From contig NZ_JANUXV010000001.1 of assembly GCF_024814355.1 (NCBI RefSeq), positions 62,001-126,000 of the forward strand: a DNA stretch of 64,000 bases. Reading direction: 5' to 3'. Positions 17,863 to 28,027 of this stretch are shown piece by piece. Within the stretch, counting starts at the first letter, position 1. The number at the start of each line of letters is the position of its first letter. The DNA is from Gleimia sp. 6138-11-ORH1 (GTDB taxonomy: Bacteria; Actinomycetota; Actinomycetes; Actinomycetales; Actinomycetaceae). The translations under genes and the position numbers were made by a program. Under the pieces are notes generated by a model. It worked only from the letters and a program-made list of their open reading frames with translations, ran no database searches and was not told the DNA's origin.

Positions 17863-18951
17863 ATGGACTTTGAGAAGAAATTTAATGTGGAACTTGCTGA
17901 GGAAATTCGTAATGTTGCGATTGAAAAGCAATTGAATTTTTTAATTGGATCTGGATGTTCGTCTCGTTCAATGCCTTTGATGAATCAATGCGAAGGCGAG
18001 TCAGATGAGGAGCGTAATAGTTATTTGGTTAAAGAAATTAGTGATCGAACTCGGGGTTTGTTAGAAGAAATTAGCTCACAGGATGGCTCTTTTGATTCAA
18101 CTAAAGAAGAGAGTGGTAGGGAAACAGAGGATGAGATTAAAGAGAAGATTAAGCTAGATCAGATAACCTACGAAAACTTTGTTCGATGCGTTGTTGAATT
18201 GCTGAATAGTAGTAACTCAAGACAAGTTCCGAAAACTGCTAATATTTTCACAACTAACTACGATCTTTACATTGAAAAAGGGGTAGAAGAGGTACTGCGA
18301 AACTATCGTTTCGTATTTAATGACGGGGCTAACGGATATTTTAATAGAAGGCTTGATTCAACAAATTACAATCGAGTTGTAGCTTTTAAGGGAGTAAATG
18401 ATAATTATATTTCTGAAATTCCTTCTTTGAACTTAATGAAACCACATGGGTCGGTGAATTGGGAAAAAAGGGAGGAGGACGTACTTGTTCTAAACCAAGT
18501 AGCTGAAAAACCTATGGTTGTGCCACCCACGGGAAATGAATCGCGGGATACCTTCTTGGATAATCATTTTCACGAGATACTAAGAGCATTCCAACTAGAG
18601 TTAGATAAGCCGCAAAGTGTGTTGTTAGTGAGCGGATTTTCATTTCAAGATAAGCATATAGCTGGGATGGTTAATCGGGCTTTACAAAATCCTGAACTAT
18701 TGGTTTACGTTTTTGCGCATATGGATAGTAACAAACCAGAGATTCTAAAGAATTTAGGTAGAGATAATTATTGTCCTAGAAACTTAAAGATAATCACCCC
18801 TAGAACTATTTTTTCGGATCATTATCAAGCAGATCGAAAAGAGTTTACCTTAGATGATCTGACTGAAGTCTTAAATAATGGCCGCATTATCGGAAAAGCG
18901 CCGGAAAACAGCGATGAAGAGATGAAAGAAGAAGGAAATGGTCATGACTGA
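17863..18951 (+). CDS. SIR2-domain protein of a SIR2-HerA antiphage system
   Basis: A 362-residue SIR2-like NAD-binding protein. It has the Rossmann NAD motif FLIGSGCSSRS (about 26-36), the diagnostic TTNYD (130-134), the catalytic-type His in KPHGSVNW (His about 195), and SGFSFQDKHI near residue 250. A charged insertion lies at about 40-100. Defence SIR2 proteins typically destroy NAD+ after phage sensing and so abort infection; that this one does so is inferred. The ATG at 17863 has GGAAGGA 6 bases upstream; an earlier in-frame ATG (17848) has none. It overlaps the HerA gene by 8 bases. The composition is visibly more AT-rich than guaA, pointing to acquisition by transfer. Confidence 0.9.
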   Translation: MDFEKKFNVELAEEIRNVAIEKQLNFLIGSGCSSRSMPLMNQCEGESDEERNSYLVKEISDRTRGLLEEISSQDGSFDSTKEESGRETEDEIKEKIKLDQITYENFVRCVVELLNSSNSRQVPKTANIFTTNYDLYIEKGVEEVLRNYRFVFNDGANGYFNRRLDSTNYNRVVAFKGVNDNYISEIPSLNLMKPHGSVNWEKREEDVLVLNQVAEKPMVVPPTGNESRDTFLDNHFHEILRAFQLELDKPQSVLLVSGFSFQDKHIAGMVNRALQNPELLVYVFAHMDSNKPEILKNLGRDNYCPRNLKIITPRTIFSDHYQADRKEFTLDDLTEVLNNGRIIGKAPENSDEEMKEEGNGHD

Positions 18952-20830
18952 TAGAGGGAAGGTTTTAGGAGTAATTATTGGCGTAGAGGGAACGGAATCA
19001 GATGTTGGAATGTATGATATGTCAAATGATAGGTATTACATTTGGCGGGGAGATTTTTTAGTTGCCCCTAGGGTCGGTGCGTTGCTGACAATTCATCAAA
19101 ACGATGTGAAAATCATCGCGACCGTTTCAAGAGAAAAAGTAATTGATAGTCAAAATACAATCAAAAGTGTAGCGTTTGATAATAGGTATCGAAAAAATTC
19201 GATTAACAGGGTTATTAGGTTAAAAACAAAAGGTGTTATTAAAAAAGGTAAGTTTGTCGTCACAAGCAAATATGTTCCTATGATAGGTAATGAAGTTTGC
19301 CTTACGACGGAAGCTGACCTAGAAACCATATATAGTTTGCAAGGGAATGTGCCAACTATACTTATCGGAAGCTCAATATTAGAAGGTAAGCCCGTGAGGT
19401 TATCTATAGATAAATTCTTTGCTTCTCATATAGGGATATTTGGTAATACCGGCAGCGGTAAGTCGAACACACTACATAAACTGTATTTTGAGCTGTTAAA
19501 GAGTGACTATTCTGAGAGGATTAAACAAAAATCTCAGTTCTTTGTCATTGATTTTAACGGGGAGTATACTGGTGAAAACATCTTTGGACTGGATAACAAA
19601 GAACGCAAGATATTCGATTTAAATACCATAGGAACGACTGGTGAAAAACTACCGATTCCTTTGGAATATCTATTAGATTCAAACACCTTATCGGTTCTTT
19701 TTAATGCTACAACCACAACGCAAGTCCCGTTCTTACGAAAATCCGTGGAATACTACTTACAAAAAATTAAAGACAAAGATATTGCAAAGGAAACAGAAAA
19801 TTTTGCTCGTATGGTAAGCGAATTAATCCAATTTATATTAGTGGAACCGAAAGGAGGAGGGATTGGTGCAGTACATAACTGGATAGAAAGTTGTGAGAAC
19901 GTTGGAGTTCCCTCTACAAACCTAGAAGAATTCAAGCAACTAGAAATTTATCTGAACTACGGTAACCAGTGTGTAAAAGATCAGGATAATCATCTGCTTG
20001 TGAATAGCGGTTCAATAACACCTCAAGGTAAAACACACTTTAAATTTGATGGCCTAGAAAAGTCACTTAAAGACTGCTATGGGAAAGCTACTTCGATTGA
20101 GCGTCTAAAGACGTTTTTAGAATTTAAAAAGATTTATGAATCAGCTCACAAAACAATTAACATAGAATATATAGAGCCTCTGTTTAAGCGTATGGAATCT
20201 GCTTTCATCTCATTAGAAAAAGTGATTGATCCCAAGGAAGATGCAGCAAGCGCATATGGGGAATATAAATTTTTTAATATCATTTCTCTGACAAATGCGA
20301 ACACAGAAGTTAAAAGCATCGTGCCGATATTGCTCGCAAAGATGATATATGATCATCATAAAAGGGAGGGCAATTCCAACAATAACCCTAAATATCAAAC
20401 TCATACAGTTCATTTTATTATTGATGAAGCCCATAATATCTTGAATGAGAGAAATAAAAATACAGGCGATAACTGGCAAGAATACAGTGTGGCTGGATTT
20501 GAAGCAATTATCAAAGAAGGGCGGAAATTTGGTTTTTATATTACCCTAGCAAGTCAAAGACCAGCGGATATATCAGTAACAATCACTTCGCAGTTACATA
20601 ATTTCTTTGTGCATAGGCTAGTAAATGACCAAGACCTAAGGATGCTTGAGAACACAATGCAAACCTTAGATAGAAGCTCTTATCTTATGGTCCCTAGCTT
20701 GGGGCAAGGAGAAGCGGTGGTAACTGGCAATGCCTTAGGTATTCCTATTTTTGTTAAAGTAGACAAAGAAGAGACAGCTCGACCTGATAGCGATGATAAA
20801 GTCCTAACTGATTCAGGGCTATCTTCTTGA
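18944..20830 (+). CDS. HerA-type ATPase/translocase of a SIR2-HerA antiphage system
   Basis: About 628 residues. HerA proteins are hexameric FtsK-like DNA translocases. The N-terminal ~130 residues form a HAS-barrel-like region. Walker A IGIFGNTGSGKSNT is at about 165, Walker B VHFIIDEAHNIL at about 489, and the HerA-specific motif TLASQRPADISVTITSQ follows. A long helical insertion lies between Walker A and B. In characterised SIR2-HerA pairs the ATPase forms a large complex with SIR2 that is needed for defence. The ATG at 18944 has AGGAA at 6 bases, better than the ATG at 18938. Both genes share AT-rich composition, and no terminator is seen after it. Confidence 0.92.
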   Translation: MTDRGKVLGVIIGVEGTESDVGMYDMSNDRYYIWRGDFLVAPRVGALLTIHQNDVKIIATVSREKVIDSQNTIKSVAFDNRYRKNSINRVIRLKTKGVIKKGKFVVTSKYVPMIGNEVCLTTEADLETIYSLQGNVPTILIGSSILEGKPVRLSIDKFFASHIGIFGNTGSGKSNTLHKLYFELLKSDYSERIKQKSQFFVIDFNGEYTGENIFGLDNKERKIFDLNTIGTTGEKLPIPLEYLLDSNTLSVLFNATTTTQVPFLRKSVEYYLQKIKDKDIAKETENFARMVSELIQFILVEPKGGGIGAVHNWIESCENVGVPSTNLEEFKQLEIYLNYGNQCVKDQDNHLLVNSGSITPQGKTHFKFDGLEKSLKDCYGKATSIERLKTFLEFKKIYESAHKTINIEYIEPLFKRMESAFISLEKVIDPKEDAASAYGEYKFFNIISLTNANTEVKSIVPILLAKMIYDHHKREGNSNNNPKYQTHTVHFIIDEAHNILNERNKNTGDNWQEYSVAGFEAIIKEGRKFGFYITLASQRPADISVTITSQLHNFFVHRLVNDQDLRMLENTMQTLDRSSYLMVPSLGQGEAVVTGNALGIPIFVKVDKEETARPDSDDKVLTDSGLSS

Positions 20831-21251
20831 AATAAATACTTAAGAAAATAGTTTTCCATCATGGTAGAAGACGAGTTTTCTATCCCAGGGTCATTTAATG
20901 ATGGTTCTTTTAAAGGATGCAAGTAAGGGTATAAACGTAACAGACAGGCTAAAGCTGAATCACCGCAAAGAACTTACCGCGTAAGTTTTGGGTATTAGAC
21001 TCTGAAAGCAATCAGAGTAGTTAAATTATTGTTACATTTGTGAGTCTGAATGTTTACTACAGGCGTACAGAAAATGGGTTCCTATTTCGATTACTTGCCC
21101 TAAATATGGACGACCTTTACCGTGCCACAGACTAAGCCTCCCTTGAGAACATGCAAAAACGTAAAGCAGAATTCGCCTGCGCAAAATAAGCCAAAGAGAG
21201 AACTGCTCTAAGAGCGTATCAAACTGGTTTGGACCGTTATTAAAAATAAGT
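20831..21251. other. Gap after the defence island; possible gene debris
   Basis: About 420 bases without an intact gene. From 21106 a frame reads MDDLYRATD-stop, then ASLENMQKRKAEFACAK-stop, then AKERTALRAYQTGLDRY-stop. The peptides are helical and protein-like despite two stops, so this could be a decayed gene left by turnover at the island edge. I do not recognise the family, and chance is not excluded. Confidence 0.3.
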
Positions 21252-21299
21252 TAGCCTCGGGTTTAGCAGATAGTATCTGCTAAACCCGAGGCTATTTTT
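21252..21299. terminator. Perfect 21-bp bidirectional terminator
   Basis: TAGCCTCGGGTTTAGCAGAT and its reverse complement flank a one-base loop, with T-runs on both sides. It terminates the GH101 gene on the minus strand and isolates the defence island from the right. Confidence 0.9.
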
Positions 21300-21348
21300 A
21301 CAGTTAGTAACTATCAGCTAATAGTTACTAAACCTGCATTTGGAACGG

Positions 21349-24300
21349 TTAGTTCGCTTGTCCCTTACGGCGACGAACTAAAGCAGCTCCGGATAGACCC
21401 AGCACTAAGGCTCCAAGTGCCACACCTGCGCTTGACGCACCAGTGATTGGCAGTGTCTTCTTAGGTGGTACCTTTGGATTAACCGGCTTAACCGGCTTAA
21501 CTGGTTTAACGGACTTAACTGGCTTAATGAGCACAGCAGCCTTTACAGACTTTCCAGTTGCCTTATCAACCAACACCACATGGTGCTGACCAGCAGGTAC
21601 GGTAGCTGGGGTCTTGAAGTTAAATGCAACCTTACCCGCAGCATCAGAAGTAACAGTTCCTAAAGCAACTACCTTAGAGTGCAGTTCCACCGCAACTTCA
21701 GAGTTAGGAGTGAATCCACTACCAACCCCCAGGATAGCTTCGCCAGCGGTGACTTCTAAGGTCAGTAAGGAAACCTTTGGCTCCACAACTGGCTTAGAAG
21801 GATCTGTACCAGGGTTAGAAGGATCTGTACCTGGGTTGGATGGATCTGTACCTGGGTTAGATGGGTCGGGATCGGGTTTCACGTCCTTAGCTGGCTCCAC
21901 CGTTACCTTGGCAGAAGCAGCCTTCCACTCTTCACCAACTGCCTGAACCGCGCCGAAAATAAGTTCCGTTTCCTTAGTATCAGCAGGAACAGTGTACTTG
22001 AAAGTAGCCGTTCCTTCAGCAGAAACCTCAACTGAACCGATTTCCTTTGCAGATAATGCGTAACGCAAAGAAACAGGAGCATCTCCTGGGGTGAAACCAC
22101 CCAAAGATAAGGTGATTTCTTCACCGGCTTTAACCTTTTCAGGGGTAATGCTCAAAGTAGCCGGAGCTTCCTTCGCAGCAACAGAACACATCACATGTGC
22201 GTCACCCCAAGAAGCCCAGTCATTTCCGAAACCGTCACCGCCATTATCAACATTCAAGACAAGTTCATTAACGCCAGTTACATCTGCTTCCAAAACCTTA
22301 GCTGGAGAGTTAGCTCGCAGCACTTCAGTAGTTGGAACCAGTACCCGGTTATCGCCGGAAACGCTGAAACGAACCGAACCAGCGGTAGCTTGACGGTCAT
22401 CAACCCCAACTACAGCGTGGAACTGAGTACACTTAGCGTCCAACTTAATGCGAATCTGAGAATTAGCGTGAGTACCTAAGCCCTTATCGTAGGTGACCCC
22501 ATCAATACTGATCTTGCCACCGTCACCAGCTTGGTTTTCACCGTTATTCGTATCGCGTTCAACCGGGCCCCAACCATTGGTAGAGCTTACAAATGGAAGA
22601 TCGGACAGGTAGTTCTTCCCATCAACCAAACCATCCGTATTCACCTTAACCTGAACCAGATTCTCAAGCAGGCGAGTAGCCCCATCACTCAGCGTGTAAG
22701 CAGCAGAAACTTGCAAATCACCAGTGGTTCCCGCTGCAGAAGCCGGTGGAGTAACCAACCAATGCTGCGTGGAAGTTTCCTGCGGAGGCAAAGTTGTGTC
22801 AGCGGCTTCCAAAGCCACTACGCTCCAACCCTCTGGGGCAAGCATCTTATGGTAAAGCACGTTAGCTTCGGTCTTTTCGTTAGAAGTAACCGTAGTGCTG
22901 ACAACATTTGTCTTACCAGCAACTAAGCTGCCGTCCGCTGCGCGAGCGTCAATCCGCGCACAAGCTGGAGGATTCTCAGAAACACCCAGATCTTCAATCA
23001 TGATGTTATCCATCACCAGGTCAGCTTGGAAAGGACGAGTCAGCTTTTCAATCCCGAACCAGTAAGAACCACAGGCGCCCACATCAAAAACGTGCTCGAA
23101 CTTCTTAGTGTGACCCTTAGCAGGTAGGGTAGTCGCATCCGCAGTGGACTTGAATACGTGTACTTGCTTCTTATCGGTGTAAAGCTGGCCATTACGCACA
23201 GCATTGTAACCGGTCACAAAAGCGTAAGAATCATCGATTGCGTTCTGGTAGTCGAAAGTGATCCGATACTTGTGATTAGGCTTGAACTGAACGGTAGTTT
23301 CAGCAGTCTTTAAGATCACGCCTTGGTTTTCTTCGTGAGCCATCAAAGACCAGTTGCCTTCCAGCACGTTATCCACCAGCTTGTAACCTTCACGTGGGTT
23401 ACCCTGCGGGTCAATTGCCCACCAGCCAGCTTGTGAATAAGGAGCGTGTAACTCAGTCAGCTGAGTACGTGCGTCACCGCGCTGATCAGGGCCGGTTACG
23501 AACGGCCAGTAGCCAGCGTCAGGGTGCTCGTAGTTATCGAAAGAAATAACCTTAGAAGCGTCCACACCGGCAGGGAGCTTTGGCTCCACAAATGGCACGA
23601 TACGCAAGTCATCAATCGAAACGCGGGCATCTCCCTCACCTGCAGCGATCTTGAAATCAACTTTCCCACCAGTAGTAGAGAAAGTTACGCGGGCACGCTG
23701 GAAGTAGGTCCCCAGTTTCTCGTCCGAGGCCGTCTTATTCACCGTCAAAGAAGTGTTGAACGTAGTAGTAGGAACCCCATCAACTGCTTTTTGTAGTTGA
23801 GTAGGCTTTACTCCCGCCCCAGAAACACTTAGGGAAACTTCACGTTCTTTTCCAGGATCAATCTCAATCCAAGCTGAAGCATTGTAAGTGCCAGCAGGCA
23901 GATTGCCGCCCTCGAAAGACTGAGAGATGGAAGCTGGGCCAGCACCTAATTCGGCTTGGAAGTTCTGGAACTTAGTTTTCACTACGTGAGCTTCACCAGT
24001 TACCTGGTAAGCGTCCAAAGTGCCAGAGAAGAAACCAGGATCGACAATCTTAGAGCCCTGTCCCCAGTTAGGAACTTTAGGTTCCAAAACACTGCTGGTT
24101 GGGTACAGTACGTACGCTACACCAGAGTCAGCTTCCAAAGTAACCTGACCATTCGTTACTGGAACAGTACCTACCTTAACGCGTCCGGTGTCAGTTAGCT
24201 TGTACATATCCAAAGACGTTTGGTTACGCCAAGCGTCAGTTAGCGTCCAGGTGGAAGTACCGCTGGCAATATTCCAGTGGTAGAGACGATCCTTACCGCC

Positions 24301-26748
24301 GTCTTTCCAAGGAAGCAGGTACTTGCCGCCCTCGTAAACAACTGCGTTATCGAAAGTGATAGTGCGATCGTAAGGGATGTCGCGGCCACTAATGGTATCC
24401 AAGTTAGAAGTTGCTACCGTACCGTTAGCGAACTCAATCCGGTGCGCATCCCACTTCATGATTTCTGACTGCTGGAGGAACTTAACCGGCAGGTTACGGT
24501 TCCAAACATTCATAATGAACTTACGGAAATCAATGTTGCCAGTCCAACCCTCGAACTCAACCACGTTAGAGTTAGAAAGAATTGGGTGTGGGTTGAATAC
24601 GTCACGGCGAGTATTTTCAACGAAACGGAAAATCTGGGAGTTAATCCCCTTATTGGCTTGACCACCGTAGTTTTCGTCGTTAGCCCAGTGAGACCAAATC
24701 GAGTTTTCAGGGAACTTATTGGACCATTCAGAGCCAATTACCCAACCTTGTTTGGTTAGTTCTTCACCTAAACGGCGGCCTTCCCAACCATCAGGGTAGT
24801 AAACGTCAATGTACAGCCAGTTCAAGTTAGCTGGAGCTTCATCTTTAAACTGTTGGAAACGTTCCAGTACTTTACCAGTTCCCAGATCTTTCGGACCGTC
24901 AATAGAGTAAGCCTGGTTCATCCAACCCCACGCCTTACGAGGAGGCATCCGCAGTAGATCTTCAGAGAAGTTCTTAGATTCAGAGTAGGATTCGGTGACG
25001 TTCACGTGGACACCTAAAGTTGCGTTCCACTTTTCAGACTCTTTCGCTAAAGTAACCAAGTCAGCGTAACCACCGGCACGTTCGTTGTAGTGTCCGGCAT
25101 AGTCAGGGTGAGCAGAGTCGTGCCCTTCAGCCTGATAGCCCTTTAACATCACCTGCTGGCGCAAACCATCGGTAGCTAAAGAAATACGCTTAGTGTCATC
25201 CAAAGTACGTAAGAATGGGTGAGTTGCCTGAGAAACAATGTTGAAAGGAATACGGGTAATTACCGTATCTTTCACCATTTCAGAACCATTCATTGCCGGG
25301 CGAATATCGCGCATGGCAATCGCCCCATCCTGCCAGTTCAACGCACCGTCATTATTAGCATCAACGGTAGGCTTAACCACAATGTAAGGATCTTTATCAG
25401 CGCCAATTCCGCTTGCCACTGGGGACTTCCAAACGAATGGGCCAGGAATGACCTTTCCCTTACCGTCTAAGAAAATATTCAACCAACGGTTATTGGAGCC
25501 CATGCCAGCTTCGCTGTAATTTTGAGTGTTATCAACAATCGCGTTGTTATCCATCCCGAAAGACAGCTGACCGGCAGTAGGAACGCTCATGTAAGAACGA
25601 GTTAAACGAGCGTAACCCTTAGCCGGAGCAATCTTATCGCCAGATTGAGCGCGATTAACCGACAGGCGAGCAGTTGCTAACTCTTCATTCTCCCCTAAAG
25701 TAACCAGGGAAAGACCCGGGAAAGAAATCCGGTTCAGAGCATTTTCAGGATCCTGCAGGTCAGTTAATTGCAGTTTCCACACGCCGTTAGCAACGGTAGC
25801 TACAGCCTTGAAACGAATCTGAGTATCAATAACTGCAATATCCCAAGAAGCACTGGCATTATCCGCAGCAACAGTTGCTTCAGAAACCTTAACTTGCTTA
25901 GGAACTTCATTAACAGTTACCAAAGCAACTGGTTCACTGGTCATCCCTGGAGCTTTAGCTTCGCCAAGTTTCCATTCGTAGACCTGCGGGAAATTCTTGA
26001 ACATCTTAACGTTCAAGTTACCGGCAGATAAAGTGAAGAGGCGTTCTTCAGGAACAGCTGGATCCGGATCAGTTGGATTATTATCACCGGGGTTAGTTGG
26101 TGGGTTAGCAGGATCAGCTGGCCATTCACCAGTAAAAGCATTGAACTCTGCTAAAGACCCAACAGTTTCCGGCTGAGAAGTTTCCTGCCCAGGATTGTGA
26201 CCACCCCAAGAAGAAAGCTGCGTGAACTTCACACAGTTCGTTTCTACGCTGGGTTTAATATGAATCTCTCGGTCACTTGCATAGGTGGCTGTATCACCGG
26301 GGAAAGAACCCCGCTGAGCCAACGTGAAGGTACTGTTTTCATCACAGGTACCGTCAGTAGAAGTGTAGAGTTCCCATTCATTGGCTCGTCCAGAGCCGTT
26401 GGAACTTTGTCGCGGAGTGAGAACCACTTTCGCTAGTTTCACCGGAGAATCCCCCAGCTTAACAATGAAGTTGTGGGGGAGCGGAGCAGCTGGAGAAGAC
26501 CACTTAGTGTGCCAGTAGCTGTTTTTGTCTCCGTCAAGCATCTTGTCCAAAGGTCCATTTGCGCCCTCGTTTTCAGCAACGGCGGAATTGGACCAAACGA
26601 CAGACATTTGATTCTGCGCAATCCTAGTGAAAGTTGCCTCACTAGTTGTATCGTCCGCTAAAGCTACAGTTGGCAGTGCAGCGCTGATAAACGCCGAAGT
26701 TATCAGCAAACCCATAGCCTTCGCAGAGATTCGGGGAGTTCTTGACAT
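21349..26748 (-). CDS. Wall-anchored endo-alpha-N-acetylgalactosaminidase (GH101)
   Basis: About 1799 residues. GH101 enzymes release the core-1 disaccharide Gal-GalNAc from Ser/Thr of mucin-type glycoproteins. Order: signal peptide (1-31, cut after ALA); CBM32-like domain with LDGDKNSYWHTKW (about 35-205); GH101 region (about 230-870) with GHYNERAGGYADL, NWLYIDVYYPDGWEG (likely nucleophile Asp, about 644) and VIGSEW (likely acid Glu, about 672); carbohydrate-binding domains including an NPCBM (about 1370-1520, GLGTHANSQIRI); Ig-like domains; PSNPGTD repeats and a KPVKPVK stretch; then LPITG, membrane helix and RRRK for sortase anchoring. The catalytic assignments are inferred from position. 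The second ATG of ATGATG (26748) has GGAG at 6 bases, so it is preferred. Works with the sialidase at 38605-43863. Confidence 0.93.
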   Translation of the reverse strand: MSRTPRISAKAMGLLITSAFISAALPTVALADDTTSEATFTRIAQNQMSVVWSNSAVAENEGANGPLDKMLDGDKNSYWHTKWSSPAAPLPHNFIVKLGDSPVKLAKVVLTPRQSSNGSGRANEWELYTSTDGTCDENSTFTLAQRGSFPGDTATYASDREIHIKPSVETNCVKFTQLSSWGGHNPGQETSQPETVGSLAEFNAFTGEWPADPANPPTNPGDNNPTDPDPAVPEERLFTLSAGNLNVKMFKNFPQVYEWKLGEAKAPGMTSEPVALVTVNEVPKQVKVSEATVAADNASASWDIAVIDTQIRFKAVATVANGVWKLQLTDLQDPENALNRISFPGLSLVTLGENEELATARLSVNRAQSGDKIAPAKGYARLTRSYMSVPTAGQLSFGMDNNAIVDNTQNYSEAGMGSNNRWLNIFLDGKGKVIPGPFVWKSPVASGIGADKDPYIVVKPTVDANNDGALNWQDGAIAMRDIRPAMNGSEMVKDTVITRIPFNIVSQATHPFLRTLDDTKRISLATDGLRQQVMLKGYQAEGHDSAHPDYAGHYNERAGGYADLVTLAKESEKWNATLGVHVNVTESYSESKNFSEDLLRMPPRKAWGWMNQAYSIDGPKDLGTGKVLERFQQFKDEAPANLNWLYIDVYYPDGWEGRRLGEELTKQGWVIGSEWSNKFPENSIWSHWANDENYGGQANKGINSQIFRFVENTRRDVFNPHPILSNSNVVEFEGWTGNIDFRKFIMNVWNRNLPVKFLQQSEIMKWDAHRIEFANGTVATSNLDTISGRDIPYDRTITFDNAVVYEGGKYLLPWKDGGKDRLYHWNIASGTSTWTLTDAWRNQTSLDMYKLTDTGRVKVGTVPVTNGQVTLEADSGVAYVLYPTSSVLEPKVPNWGQGSKIVDPGFFSGTLDAYQVTGEAHVVKTKFQNFQAELGAGPASISQSFEGGNLPAGTYNASAWIEIDPGKEREVSLSVSGAGVKPTQLQKAVDGVPTTTFNTSLTVNKTASDEKLGTYFQRARVTFSTTGGKVDFKIAAGEGDARVSIDDLRIVPFVEPKLPAGVDASKVISFDNYEHPDAGYWPFVTGPDQRGDARTQLTELHAPYSQAGWWAIDPQGNPREGYKLVDNVLEGNWSLMAHEENQGVILKTAETTVQFKPNHKYRITFDYQNAIDDSYAFVTGYNAVRNGQLYTDKKQVHVFKSTADATTLPAKGHTKKFEHVFDVGACGSYWFGIEKLTRPFQADLVMDNIMIEDLGVSENPPACARIDARAADGSLVAGKTNVVSTTVTSNEKTEANVLYHKMLAPEGWSVVALEAADTTLPPQETSTQHWLVTPPASAAGTTGDLQVSAAYTLSDGATRLLENLVQVKVNTDGLVDGKNYLSDLPFVSSTNGWGPVERDTNNGENQAGDGGKISIDGVTYDKGLGTHANSQIRIKLDAKCTQFHAVVGVDDRQATAGSVRFSVSGDNRVLVPTTEVLRANSPAKVLEADVTGVNELVLNVDNGGDGFGNDWASWGDAHVMCSVAAKEAPATLSITPEKVKAGEEITLSLGGFTPGDAPVSLRYALSAKEIGSVEVSAEGTATFKYTVPADTKETELIFGAVQAVGEEWKAASAKVTVEPAKDVKPDPDPSNPGTDPSNPGTDPSNPGTDPSKPVVEPKVSLLTLEVTAGEAILGVGSGFTPNSEVAVELHSKVVALGTVTSDAAGKVAFNFKTPATVPAGQHHVVLVDKATGKSVKAAVLIKPVKSVKPVKPVKPVNPKVPPKKTLPITGASSAGVALGALVLGLSGAALVRRRKGQAN

Positions 26749-26955
26749 CATCGTCTCCAAATCGATTTTTGAGTGAGATTGCTTGTAAATGCACATTATT
26801 GAGCAAATATTCGCATTCTAAGTCTAACGGTTAGAAGCCATTAATTTCTAGGTTTGAACTTTCCCAATTTCATCATTAACTAATGAAAATACTTTTCTGA
26901 AAATTCTCAAAACAAATATTTCATTCCCCCAAAAAGCAAAGCTACACTGGAACAC

Positions 26956-27873
26956 GTGAGCAAAAAGAAACGCACCTGGCCCGAAACTCCCCAGCCACTA
27001 CCCCTACCCGTAATGGACAACCACACCCACCTCCCCCTGGGAGAATGGGAAATCCCCTCAGCAGACGGAATAAAACTACCTCTCAACCAACAGCTAGAAC
27101 GCGCCAAAGCAGCCGGAATCAACCGCATAATCACCGTAGCCTGCGAAATCAATGACTTCACCGGCGCCCTGAAACTCACCGAAGAATACAACCAAGACGA
27201 CTTAAGAATCCGCGCTGCCCTGGCCCTACACCCCAACGAAGCCCCCCTGCACTGCGGCTACAACGAACCTTCCCCAGACGGGCTCATCCCAAAGATCGGG
27301 CCACAACACTGCCCATTAGATGAAGCCTTAAACTACCTGGAAACCCAAATAACGCACCCCGGAGTAGTTGCCGTTGGCGAAACCGGCCTGGATATGTACC
27401 GCACCGCTCGCGGCGGATTAAAAGCCCAAATCGAATCCTTCCACGCACACTTAGAAATAGCTCACCGCCACAACCTGCCCGTGCAAATCCACGATCGGGA
27501 AACCCACGCTGAATGCGTATCCGTACTACACGACGCAAAACCCAGTGTCCCCATCGTCTTTCACTGTTTTTCTGGCGGAACAGAACTGGCCGCAGAATGT
27601 GCAAAACAAGGCTGGTACGCCAGTTTCGGCGGACCCCTCACCTACCCAGCCAACCAAGAACTCAGAGAAGCCTTTTTAGCGTTACCAAAAGAACTCATAG
27701 TAGTTGAAACAGACGCCCCCTACCTAACTCCCGTACCGCACCGCGGTAGCCCCAATGCTTCCTACGTAATGGCTCATACCGTGCGTTTCATCGCGGAACT
27801 ATGGGAAATAGACGAAAGTGCGGCAATCGCCCAACTCAACCGAAATGCGCAGCAAATCTACGGAACCTGGTGA
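26956..27873 (+). CDS. tatD: TatD-family metal-dependent hydrolase
   Basis: A 305-residue TatD-type TIM-barrel hydrolase, a family of metal-dependent DNases linked to DNA repair and quality control. Metal ligands are visible: MDNHTHL (HxH near residue 22), GETGLDMYR (Glu), VQIHDRE (His), VFHCFSGG (His), and VVETDAPYLTP (Asp) near the C-terminus. The N-terminal region is somewhat longer than in E. coli TatD, as is usual in actinobacteria. It begins with GTG after a weak GGAA. In actinobacteria this gene commonly precedes rpfB, rsmA and ispE, exactly as here. Its physiological substrate is unknown. Confidence 0.93.
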   Translation: MSKKKRTWPETPQPLPLPVMDNHTHLPLGEWEIPSADGIKLPLNQQLERAKAAGINRIITVACEINDFTGALKLTEEYNQDDLRIRAALALHPNEAPLHCGYNEPSPDGLIPKIGPQHCPLDEALNYLETQITHPGVVAVGETGLDMYRTARGGLKAQIESFHAHLEIAHRHNLPVQIHDRETHAECVSVLHDAKPSVPIVFHCFSGGTELAAECAKQGWYASFGGPLTYPANQELREAFLALPKELIVVETDAPYLTPVPHRGSPNASYVMAHTVRFIAELWEIDESAAIAQLNRNAQQIYGTW

Positions 27874-28027
27874 GTATTCCAAGTAAAATATGCGGGAATT
27901 AAACAAATAATCCTTAGTGTGACTTTGGTTAAGTAAAAATGCGGAGTAAGCCTATACCGGCTAGGGTGTTAGGCATACAAGTTTTTCTAAACTTCGAAAA
28001 GATACACCCGACGTTAAGGATTTATTT

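Noticed and set aside
27874-28027. A c-di-AMP (ydaO-type) riboswitch before the rpfB-like gene, as known in some actinobacteria.
   Set aside because: I could not find the conserved core elements in the 154-base leader; a covariance search would be needed.
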